DNA of 7,045 nt, taken from the NCBI GenBank assembly GCA_018432565.1, contig JAHDSS010000295.1, positions 1-7,045 on the forward strand. Reading direction: 5' to 3'. The position numbers were made by a program, and so were the translations under genes. Below are positions 1 through 5,614 of the stretch, one piece after another (position 1 is the stretch's first letter; each line of letters opens with the position of its first letter). The DNA is from Kiritimatiellia bacterium (lineage in GTDB: Bacteria; Verrucomicrobiota; Kiritimatiellia; CAIQIC01; Lenti-01). Below the pieces are notes generated by a model that saw nothing but the letters and a program-made list of their open reading frames with translations, did not search any database and was not told where the DNA came from.

Positions 1-148
1 CTCCGTCGCCGACATACGAGGCGACGGTATCCAGCGGCAGCGGCGCCAGGCCGTGGAGCGCGCGCATGCGGTTCGTCGCCAGCGCCAGGTCCCGTCGCGA
101 ATCAATCAGCGTGCCGTCGAGATCAAAGATGAACAGCTGGGGGCTCAT
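1..148 (-). CDS. HAD-superfamily hydrolase, phosphoglycolate phosphatase-like (N-terminal fragment)
   Basis: Only the first 49 codons are present; the gene runs off the left edge. The start ATG (reverse strand, 148-146) gives a protein beginning MSPQLFIFDLDGTLIDSRRD. The hydrophobic strand followed by DLDGT is motif I of HAD phosphatases: Asp9 would be the nucleophile that becomes phosphorylated and Asp11 the general acid/base. The following LIDS and a helix rich in Ala, Leu and Arg resemble the phosphoglycolate phosphatase (Gph) group, which carries an alpha-helical cap after motif I, but the cap and motifs II-IV are outside the window, so the substrate cannot be named. No clear Shine-Dalgarno sequence precedes the ATG. 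Its upstream region holds two palindromic repeats, 15 to 60 bases before the start. The HAD assignment is secure; the phosphoglycolate assignment is inference. Confidence 0.85.
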   Translation of the reverse strand, partial: MSPQLFIFDLDGTLIDSRRDLALATNRMRALHGLAPLPLDTVASYVGDG

Positions 149-162
149 GTGCGGAGTCTATC

Positions 163-183
163 GTTTTCCATGGCGTGGAAAAC
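163..183. repeat. Palindromic repeat copy E1 (TTTTCCA-N5-TGGAAAA)
   Basis: Arms GTTTTCCA and TGGAAAAC pair perfectly (8 bp) around a 5-base centre TGGCG. The 17-base stretch from TTCCA to TGGAAAA, including this centre, recurs identically in copy E4 at 6689-6704 and its surroundings. E1 lacks the outer CCGGA flank seen in the other copies. It ends 15 bases upstream of the HAD gene start, so it may act as an operator, or it may simply be a dispersed intergenic repeat. Confidence 0.7.
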
Positions 184-185
184 AG

Positions 186-209
186 TTTTCCGCGCCGTGG
201 AAAATCCGG
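186..209. repeat. Palindromic repeat copy E2
   Basis: TTTTCC and GGAAAA arms flank a G+C-only centre plus one T, and the right side continues into TCCGG. Read on the minus strand it starts CCGGATTTTCCACGG, a 15-base string identical to the start of copy E3 at 6652. It lies two bases from E1, so the two palindromes form a tandem pair between the lipoprotein gene and the HAD gene. Confidence 0.65.
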
Positions 210-223
210 GGAACGGGCATATT

Positions 224-243
224 TCATTGTTTGCAAACAATGA
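224..243. repeat. 20-base perfect palindrome centred on TTGCAA
   Basis: The half-site TCATTGTTTG is followed directly by its reverse complement CAAACAATGA, giving a perfect dyad with no spacer. It is strikingly A+T-rich against the surrounding G+C-rich DNA and lies 9 bases beyond the stop codon of the substrate-binding lipoprotein gene (minus strand). As RNA it could fold into a short hairpin, but no T run follows on either strand, so it is not a standard intrinsic terminator. It could be an RNA-stabilising hairpin or a protein-binding site. Confidence 0.55.
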
Positions 244-252
244 TTACCATGA

Positions 253-1113
253 TTATGGAGAAGGAGTTGCGGAGATATGGTGGATGGATTCGGCGATCCG
301 GGCGGCAGCCAGCGGCGCGCGGGGGCCGGGGCGGAGCAGAAAGTCCTCTTCGAGAATCCGGACCTGGGCGGGGGCAAAGCCGAGGCGCTGCCAGTCGGCG
401 GCCAGCGCGGCGCGGCGGGTGTCGTCGAGGGCGACGGCCTGGAGATCCAGCACGAGGGCCGGGGCGCGGCGAAGGAGAGATTCCCGGGAAATCCGGGGCC
501 AGGGCAGGGGGACATCTTTAAAGACATTCCGCCCGCCGGCGAGTTCGACGATGTCGTGAAGGAAGGTGCCGGCCCCGGTGGTCATGAGTCCGGAGAGATC
601 GCCGGGGGAGTGGCCGAGGGCGATCAGGACGGGGACGGGTTCGCGCCGGGGAAGGGCGGCCAGCCCGGCATCGAATTCGCGCAGCAGCCGGCGGCCGCGT
701 TCTTCGGCATTCAGCCGGGCGGCACACCCGGCGATGGCGGCGCGGACATCGGAGAGGGTGTCCAGGGGAAGGGAGAAAAAGGCGATGCGGTGTTCGCGGG
801 CCAGGGCGGCGAGGGCCTCGGATCGGCCCTGCGAAAGGATCAGATCGGCCTGAAGGGCCAGAATGCGTTCGCGGCTGGGCGACAGCGCGCCGCCGATGCG
901 GGGTTTTTCCGCGGCCTCGGGGGGCCAGTCGGTGAAATCGGCGACGGCGGCAACGCGGTCGCCGGCGCCCAGGGCAAAAACGATTTCGGCGACGGCGGGC
1001 GATGCGCAGACGATGCGGGAGGGCTCGGCGGGAAAGGGGACGGCCGCGTCCTCGCCGCCGCGGCAGCCGGCCAGCCAGAGGATCAGGAGCCAAGGGGTCA
1101 GTCGGCCACGCAC
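253..1113 (-). CDS. ABC transporter substrate-binding lipoprotein, cobalamin/iron-siderophore (BtuF/FhuD) type
   Basis: A 286-residue periplasmic binding protein of the metal-chelate class, which delivers vitamin B12 or ferric siderophores to an inner-membrane ABC importer. Residues 1-17 are a lipoprotein signal peptide: MRGR, a hydrophobic stretch LTPWLLILW, and lipobox LAGC with Cys17 as the lipidated residue. The family signature follows: SRIVCASPAVAEIVFALGAG, then DFTDWPPEA, close to the DYCDWPPEA region of BtuF-like proteins; the later GRNVF and WPRISRESLL segments fit the C-terminal lobe. I chose the GTG at 1113 because GAAAGGA lies 5 bases upstream and it gives a compact signal peptide; an in-frame GTG at 1137 would add eight residues. 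The start overlaps the methyltransferase stop by 16 bases, so the two are probably co-translated. No permease or ATPase gene is in the window, so the ligand (corrinoid versus siderophore) is unresolved; DWPP mildly favours corrinoid. Confidence 0.85.
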   Translation of the reverse strand: MRGRLTPWLLILWLAGCRGGEDAAVPFPAEPSRIVCASPAVAEIVFALGAGDRVAAVADFTDWPPEAAEKPRIGGALSPSRERILALQADLILSQGRSEALAALAREHRIAFFSLPLDTLSDVRAAIAGCAARLNAEERGRRLLREFDAGLAALPRREPVPVLIALGHSPGDLSGLMTTGAGTFLHDIVELAGGRNVFKDVPLPWPRISRESLLRRAPALVLDLQAVALDDTRRAALAADWQRLGFAPAQVRILEEDFLLRPGPRAPLAAARIAESIHHISATPSP

Positions 1114-2333
1114 ACGAGTCCTTTCAGGTATTCGCACTCGGGCGCCTCGACGGGGACGGGATGGTCAGCGGGCTGCCCGAGGACTTCGAGGATGCGCACG
1201 CGGCGGCCGGCATCATGGGCGGCCCATCCGAGCATTTTGCGGAAGTCCTCCATGCCGACGAGACCGGAGCAGGAAAACGTGGCGAGAATGCCGCCGTTGG
1301 TCAGCAGCTTGATGGCCAGCAGATTGATGTCCTTGTAGGCGCGCAGGCCTTTTTCGAGGGTGGTGCGGGAGGTGACGAGCCGGGGCGGATCCAGGATGAT
1401 AAGGTCCCAGCTTTCGCGGCGGTCGCGGGCGAGACGGAAGCGGCGGGGAACATCAACGGCCTCGTAGGTGGCCGGCACGCCGGAGGGATTCCACTCGTGA
1501 TGGAGGCGGGCCTGGGCGAGGGCGGGTTCGGAGGAATCCCAACCGAGGAGGGTGGCGGCGCCGGCGCGGGCGGCGTTGACCTCGAACGCGCCGGTATAGC
1601 AGTAGGCGCTCAGGACGGACCGCCCGCGGGCGTAAGCGGCCACCTTGCGGCGGTTGTCGCGCTGGTCGAGATAGAAGCCGGTTTTCTGTCCGCCGGCGAG
1701 GCCGGCCTCGAAGGTGAATCCGTTTTCGCGGAAGCGGACGGTGTCCGGGGCCGGACCGCCGCCGAGTGATTCCGAGAGACCTTCGCGCTGGACGGCGTCA
1801 GGGTCGGCGCGCAGGCAGACGGTCCGGGCGCCGGCGGCGGTCTTCAGCTCATCGGCCAGGACCGGGAGCCAGGGTTCCCAGACCTTGGCGCCGACTTGCA
1901 GGAGAACGGCATCGGCGTACTGGTCGGCGACGAGGCCGGACAGGCCGTCGGCTTCGGAAAACACCAGGCGAAAGGCGTTGGTGGGAGCGTCGGGGCCCGG
2001 GGGGCCGTAGAGGCGGCGGCGCAGGGCGACGGCCCGGCGGATGCGGTCGCGGAAGAAGGCCTCGTCGAGCGCCTGATGCGGATCCTGCGTAAGCAGGCGG
2101 ACGGCCATGTCGGCCTCGGGATGCCACAGGCCGCGGGCCAGCCAGTCGCCGGCGTGATCGAAGACATCGGCGGCGGCGCCGGGGGGGGCGTCGCCGTCGG
2201 TCTCGTCGATGGCGCCGGAAAAGATCCAGGCACTGCCGCGGAGGACGGGTTTTTCGCGGCCGGGCTTGAGGCGCACGCGGATCCGGACCGGGGGGAACTC
2301 CGCTTCATCTTGCTTTGGGGGATTCATATCCAT
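1098..2333 (-). CDS. Class I SAM-dependent rRNA methyltransferase, RlmI-like (23S rRNA cytosine-C5 type)
   Basis: A 411-residue protein matching the RlmI/COG1092 layout and length (E. coli RlmI is about 396). RlmI methylates C1962 of 23S rRNA at C5 using S-adenosylmethionine. An N-terminal PUA RNA-binding domain spans about residues 16-85, with the hallmark KPGREKPVLRGSAWIFSGAI at 23-42. A linker domain follows, then the Rossmann methyltransferase: QKTGFYLDQRDNR at 216-228, the SAM-binding loop CYTGAF at 245-250, GWDSS at 264-268, the catalytic DPP at 315-317 and SCS at 354-356, whose Cys is the likely nucleophile. The reading frame is open to 2390, but the first 19 residues overlap the divergent gene's ribosome binding site and do not look native. 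I therefore start at the ATG at 2333; the ATG at 2327 is equally possible. Neither has a clear Shine-Dalgarno sequence. Exact rRNA target is inferred from family. Confidence 0.88.
   Translation of the reverse strand: MDMNPPKQDEAEFPPVRIRVRLKPGREKPVLRGSAWIFSGAIDETDGDAPPGAAADVFDHAGDWLARGLWHPEADMAVRLLTQDPHQALDEAFFRDRIRRAVALRRRLYGPPGPDAPTNAFRLVFSEADGLSGLVADQYADAVLLQVGAKVWEPWLPVLADELKTAAGARTVCLRADPDAVQREGLSESLGGGPAPDTVRFRENGFTFEAGLAGGQKTGFYLDQRDNRRKVAAYARGRSVLSAYCYTGAFEVNAARAGAATLLGWDSSEPALAQARLHHEWNPSGVPATYEAVDVPRRFRLARDRRESWDLIILDPPRLVTSRTTLEKGLRAYKDINLLAIKLLTNGGILATFSCSGLVGMEDFRKMLGWAAHDAGRRVRILEVLGQPADHPVPVEAPECEYLKGLVCVAD
1119..1125 (-). promoter_or_regulatory. Ribosome binding site deciding the lipoprotein start
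   Basis: GAAAGGA on the minus strand lies 5 bases before the GTG at 1113 and inside the last codons of the upstream methyltransferase gene. It supports the internal GTG over the earlier in-frame GTG at 1137, which has no comparable purine-rich tract. Confidence 0.55.
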
Positions 2334-2338
2334 AAGAT
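2310..2338 (+). promoter_or_regulatory. Weak candidate promoter for the DUF1015-lipA unit
   Basis: TTGCTT and TAAGAT are separated by 17 bases, with the latter four of six to the -10 consensus and the former three of six to the -35 consensus. It would give a leader of about 40 bases ahead of the gene at 2389. The element overlaps the start of the divergent methyltransferase gene. The matches are poor and this is only a suggestion. Confidence 0.2.
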
Positions 2339-2365
2339 TGTGGATTGAGCACTGAATTGGGTCAA
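2337..2365 (-). promoter_or_regulatory. Candidate sigma-70-type promoter for the methyltransferase-lipoprotein unit
   Basis: On the minus strand TTGACC (positions 2365-2360) is followed after exactly 17 bases by CACAAT (2342-2337), matching TTGACA at five of six positions and TATAAT at four of six. Transcription would begin around 2330, within a few bases of the ATGs at 2333 and 2327, implying a leaderless or almost leaderless message. That fits the absence of a Shine-Dalgarno sequence there. Inferred by eye only. Confidence 0.35.
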
Positions 2366-2377
2366 ACAGGAAAACAA

Positions 2378-2383
2378 AGAGGA
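2378..2383 (+). promoter_or_regulatory. Ribosome binding site of the DUF1015 gene
   Basis: AGAGGA lies 5 bases before the ATG at 2389. It is a strong site in a 55-base divergent gap, and it confirms that this ATG is used and that the apparent N-terminal extension of the opposite-strand methyltransferase is not real. Confidence 0.7.
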
Positions 2384-2388
2384 ATCCC

Positions 2389-3612
2389 ATGCGTATTCAC
2401 GCCTATCGCGCCCTGCGGCCGCGCGCCGACATCGCAGACCAAGTCGCCGCCCCTCCCTACGACACGGTGGACACCGCCGAGGCCGCCGAGCTGGCCGCCG
2501 GCAACCCGATGTCGTTTCTGCACATCAACCACTCCGAGATCGACCTGCCGGAAGGCACGGCTCTCTATGACGACGCCGTCTATGCGAAGGCGGCGGAGAA
2601 CCTGAAGCGGTTCAAGCAGGAAGGCTGGCTGGTGTCGGAAGACCGGCCGCTGATGTACCTGTATGCGCAGACGATGGGCGAGCATACCCAGACCGGACTG
2701 GTCTGCTGCGCGCACATTGACGACTACATCCAGGACGTGATCAAGAAGCACGAATTCACGCGCAAGGACAAGGAAGACGACCGGACCAAGCACACGGCGA
2801 CGATCAACGCCAACATCGGCCCGGTATTCATCGCCTACCGCGACGTGCCGGAGATCCGCGCGGCGCTGGCGTCGGCGTCCCAGGGGGCGCCCCTGTACGA
2901 TTTTGTGGACGAGCTGAAGGTGCGCCACCAGGTCTGGGCGGTCGAAAACGCGGCGGAGATCGAAGCCCTCTTCGCGGAAAAGGTGCCGGTCAGCTACATT
3001 GCCGACGGCCATCATCGCAGCGCTTCGGCGGTGCGGGTGGGCGCGGAGCGCCGCGCCGCCAATCCGGGGCATCACGGCAACGAGGAATACAACTGGTTCC
3101 TGTCGGTGATTTTCCCGGCCAGCGAACTGAAGATTCTGCCCTACAACCGGGCGGTCAAGGACCTCAACGGGCTTTCGCCCGAGGACTTCCTCAAGGAAAT
3201 CCGCGCGATTTTCACGGTGACGGAAGGGGCGGACCCGAGCCCGGCGTCGCCGCGGAACATCAGCATGTATCTGGGCGGGACGTGGTACGGGCTGAGCTGG
3301 CCGGAAGTGAAATCCTCCAATCCGGTGGACAAGCTGGATGTCAGCACGCTGCAGAACGGGGTGCTGCATCCGCTGTTGGGAATTGACGATCCGCGCACGA
3401 ACGAGCGGATCAAGTTTATCGGCGGCATCCGGGGGCCCGGGGAACTGGTGAAGCTGGTGGACCAGAAAGGGTTTGCGGTGGCGTTTTCGATGTATCCGAC
3501 GACGGTGGACCAGCTGATGGCGATCGCCGACGCGGGGCAGATCATGCCGCCGAAGAGCACGTGGTTCGAGCCGAAGCTCCGGACGGGGCTTCTCTCGCAC
3601 GAGCTCGACTAG
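2389..3612 (+). CDS. DUF1015 family protein
   Basis: A 407-residue cytosolic protein of the DUF1015 family (full family length); no signal peptide or membrane segment. Family hallmarks appear in order: VAAPPYDTVD at 19-28, NPMSFLHINHSEIDLP at 39-54, HEFTRKDKEDDRTKH at 121-135, the invariant ADGHHR at 205-210, NWFLSVIF at 235-242, KLDVSTLQNGVLHPLLGI at 315-332, and the C-terminal MPPKSTWFEPKLRTGL at 386-401. The biochemical role is not established to my knowledge. In other bacteria such genes often sit beside serine biosynthesis genes, and the DGHHR motif recalls the ParB/SerK-type fold in which this signature helps bind or hydrolyse nucleotides; both are from memory and the functional link is inference. 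It is the first gene of the plus-strand unit, 11 bases ahead of lipA, with a clear ribosome binding site. Confidence 0.9.
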   Translation: MRIHAYRALRPRADIADQVAAPPYDTVDTAEAAELAAGNPMSFLHINHSEIDLPEGTALYDDAVYAKAAENLKRFKQEGWLVSEDRPLMYLYAQTMGEHTQTGLVCCAHIDDYIQDVIKKHEFTRKDKEDDRTKHTATINANIGPVFIAYRDVPEIRAALASASQGAPLYDFVDELKVRHQVWAVENAAEIEALFAEKVPVSYIADGHHRSASAVRVGAERRAANPGHHGNEEYNWFLSVIFPASELKILPYNRAVKDLNGLSPEDFLKEIRAIFTVTEGADPSPASPRNISMYLGGTWYGLSWPEVKSSNPVDKLDVSTLQNGVLHPLLGIDDPRTNERIKFIGGIRGPGELVKLVDQKGFAVAFSMYPTTVDQLMAIADAGQIMPPKSTWFEPKLRTGLLSHELD

Positions 3613-3623
3613 GATGGCGAGCC

Positions 3624-4487
3624 ATGCCGCCGCGCCTGCCGATGTGGATGCGCCGTTCCCTGCCGCCCGCGGCGGAAGGACGGCGGATCCGGCGCCTGCT
3701 GGGACGGCTGGAACTGCATACGGTCTGCGAAGAGGCGCGCTGCCCCAACCGCGCGGCGTGCTGGCATGAGGGGGCGGCGGCTTTTCTGATCCTGGGCGAC
3801 GCGTGCACGCGCGACTGCCGGTTTTGCGCGATTCCGCACGATCCGCACCCCGCCCTGCCCGACCCGGACGAGCCGGCGCGGCTGGCCGAAGCCGCCGCCG
3901 TGCTGGGTCTGCGGCATGTGGTGGTCACGTCCGTCACCCGCGACGACCTGCCCGACGGGGGGGCGGCGCAGTTCGTTGCCGTGATCCGCGCAATCCGCGC
4001 CAGGCTTCCGGGAGCGGCGGTCGAGGTGCTGGTGCCGGACTTCGGCGGAAACCCCGCGGCGCTGGACGCGGTGCTGGCGGAACGGCCGAACATTTTCAAC
4101 CACAACCTGGAAACCGTGGAGCGGCTGCATCCAACGGTGCGCCCGCAGGCGGATTACCGACGGTCGCTGGCGGTGCTGCGGCGCGCGGCGGACACGGGCG
4201 TCCGGACCAAATCGGGGCTGATGCTGGGGCTGGGCGAGACGGACGGCGAGCTTCGCGGAGCCCTGGCGGATCTGGGCCGCGCAGGAGTCGCGCTGCTGAC
4301 GCTGGGACAATACCTGGCGCCGTCGGCGAAGCATCACCCCGTGGCGCGGCACGTGCCGCCCGCGGAATTCGACGCGTGGGGGAAGGCAGCCCGGGCGCTG
4401 GGATTCGCCGCGGTCGCGTCCGGACCGGAGGTGCGTTCCTCCTATCACGCCGGGGAACTGGCGGCGGGGGGGAAAGGCTTCGCATGA
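3624..4487 (+). CDS. lipA: Lipoyl synthase (radical SAM)
   Basis: A 287-residue enzyme that inserts two sulfur atoms into octanoyl groups carried by lipoyl domains of 2-oxoacid dehydrogenases and the glycine cleavage H protein. Both iron-sulfur clusters are intact: auxiliary cluster cysteines C35, C40 and C46 (CEEARCPNRAAC, pattern CX4CX5C) and radical SAM cysteines C61, C65 and C68 (CTRDCRFC, CX3CX2C). The C-terminal RSSY at 271-274 supplies the serine that ligates the auxiliary cluster. Other conserved stretches are VVVTSVTRDDLPDGGA at 99-114, NHNLETV at 159-165, KSGLMLGLGE at 196-205 and LTLGQYLAPS at 226-235. I start at the ATG at 3624: AGGA lies 9 bases upstream, and the protein then begins just ahead of the usual WMRRSLP segment. 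The frame is open further upstream but overlaps the DUF1015 gene. No lipB or dehydrogenase gene is nearby. Its stop overlaps the next start (ATGA). Confidence 0.95.
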   Translation: MPPRLPMWMRRSLPPAAEGRRIRRLLGRLELHTVCEEARCPNRAACWHEGAAAFLILGDACTRDCRFCAIPHDPHPALPDPDEPARLAEAAAVLGLRHVVVTSVTRDDLPDGGAAQFVAVIRAIRARLPGAAVEVLVPDFGGNPAALDAVLAERPNIFNHNLETVERLHPTVRPQADYRRSLAVLRRAADTGVRTKSGLMLGLGETDGELRGALADLGRAGVALLTLGQYLAPSAKHHPVARHVPPAEFDAWGKAARALGFAAVASGPEVRSSYHAGELAAGGKGFA

Positions 4488-5614
4488 TCCGTCCGCCGCG
4501 CATCCTGATCTGCTATCTGGTCCGCCACAGCGGACACCATGCGGCGGCACGCGCCATCGAGGCGGAGATCCGACGGCTGAATCCGCTGGCGGACACCCGC
4601 TGCCTCGATCTGCTGGAGACGACGCACCCGACCTGGCGCGCGGTCGTGCAGTACGCCTACATGTCCACGATCCGGCGCACGCCGGAACTGTGGGAGGCGC
4701 TCTACGACAATTTCTGGTTCGACCTGCTGACGCGGCGCTACATCCGCCCGCTGGTGCAGCGGGGCAACAGCCTCAAGCTGCGGATTCTGATGGAGGCCTT
4801 CCAGCCCGACGCGATCGTCTGCACGCAGGCGCATCCGTTCGCCGTGCTGTCGGCCTATGCCCGGCGGCAGGGCCGCCCCCTCCCGATCTGGGGCGTGCTG
4901 ACGGACTATCTGCCGCACCGGTTCTGGCATGTGCCCCCCGCCGACCATATCCGCTACGTGGCGCCCAGCGAGACGGCGGTGCAGCGCCTGATGATCCTCG
5001 GCACTCCCGCGGCCCACATCCATGTGCTGGGCATCCCGATCCAGGCCGACGTGCTGGCGGCGCGCCGCCGGGTGATCGCCCCCTCCACCGGGAATCGCGT
5101 TCTGGTGATGGGCGGCTCGCGGGGGCTCGGGGCGCGGTTTGCCACCATCCGGCACCTCGACCGCGCGCAGGCCGATTTCACGATCGATGTCGTCACGGGC
5201 ACCAACCGGCGGCTGCGCCGGAAGCTGCTGGCGGCGCGGCACCGGTTCCGGCATCCGATCCGCATCCGCGGCTACGTGAAAGACGCGATGGCGCTGATGC
5301 ACCGCGCCAGCCTGCTGATCGGCAAACCCGGCGGACTGACCTCCGCCGAAGCGATGGCCGTGGGCACGCCGATGCTGATCATCCGGCCGCTGCCGGGGCA
5401 GGAGCGCGGCAACACCGAAACGCTGGTGCGCCAGGGCGCCGCGATCCATCTGGACCGCGACCGCGACCTGCCCGGCGTGATCGAATCGCTGTTTGCCAAC
5501 CCCGCGCTGCTGGAGCGGATGGGCGAACAGGCCCGCTCGATCGGCAAGCCGAACGCGGCGCGCGACATCGCCGTGTCCGTGCTGGCCGCCATTCCCCCGG
5601 AGGAGGCCGGATGA
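4484..5614 (+). CDS. MGDG synthase/UgtP-like lipid glycosyltransferase (GT28)
   Basis: A 376-residue GT-B glycosyltransferase of the family of monogalactosyl-diacylglycerol synthase and processive diacylglycerol glucosyltransferase (UgtP), related to MurG. The N-terminal acceptor domain (about 1-170) has SGHHAAARAIE at 16-26, THP at 47-49, HPFAVLSAYARRQG at 117-130 and TDYLPHRFWHVPPADHIRYVAPSETA at 140-165 in pieces typical of MGDG synthases. The C-terminal nucleotide-sugar domain (about 200-376) has VLVMGGSRGLG at 206-216 and the donor-site block KPGGLTSAEAMAVGTPM at 281-297 followed by PGQERGNTE at 304-312. The first glycine-rich loop reads RHSGHH rather than the common SxGxGHH. No signal peptide; probably a peripheral inner-membrane enzyme. 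GGAAAGG lies 6 bases before the ATG inside the end of lipA, and both gene boundaries are 4-base ATGA overlaps. Donor sugar and lipid acceptor cannot be read from sequence. Confidence 0.88.
   Translation: MIRPPRILICYLVRHSGHHAAARAIEAEIRRLNPLADTRCLDLLETTHPTWRAVVQYAYMSTIRRTPELWEALYDNFWFDLLTRRYIRPLVQRGNSLKLRILMEAFQPDAIVCTQAHPFAVLSAYARRQGRPLPIWGVLTDYLPHRFWHVPPADHIRYVAPSETAVQRLMILGTPAAHIHVLGIPIQADVLAARRRVIAPSTGNRVLVMGGSRGLGARFATIRHLDRAQADFTIDVVTGTNRRLRRKLLAARHRFRHPIRIRGYVKDAMALMHRASLLIGKPGGLTSAEAMAVGTPMLIIRPLPGQERGNTETLVRQGAAIHLDRDRDLPGVIESLFANPALLERMGEQARSIGKPNAARDIAVSVLAAIPPEEAG

Noticed and set aside
163..243. CRISPR-like array or insertion-sequence end in the left intergenic gap
   Set aside because: There are only two palindromes, two bases apart, with no regular spacers. 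There is no transposase gene and no target-site duplication I can see.
277..1338. 353-codon plus-strand open frame opposite the lipoprotein gene
   Set aside because: Gly/Ala/Asp-rich antisense shadow caused by G+C-rich codon bias. The minus-strand protein has a lipobox and clear family motifs.
2334..2390. N-terminal extension of the methyltransferase to the ATG at 2390
   Set aside because: It would encode a hydrophobic stretch not seen in RlmI-like proteins, and it is the complement of the divergent gene's ribosome binding site.
2362..3600. 412-codon minus-strand open frame opposite the DUF1015 gene
   Set aside because: Arg/His/Val-rich shadow with no recognisable domain. The plus-strand frame has all DUF1015 hallmarks and a ribosome binding site.
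3803..4483. Long plus-strand open frame upstream of and in frame with the glycosyltransferase, which would give a protein of about 600 residues
   Set aside because: The upstream part lies within lipA in another frame, is low-complexity Ala/Gly/Arg-rich, and lacks any domain. The ATG at 4484 has a ribosome binding site and begins the family-typical N-terminus.
4690..5610. Plus-strand open frame running into the acyltransferase from upstream
   Set aside because: It overlaps the glycosyltransferase in a different frame and reads as Pro/Arg/Ala-rich shadow sequence. The acyltransferase start at 5611 has a strong ribosome binding site and a matching family N-terminus.
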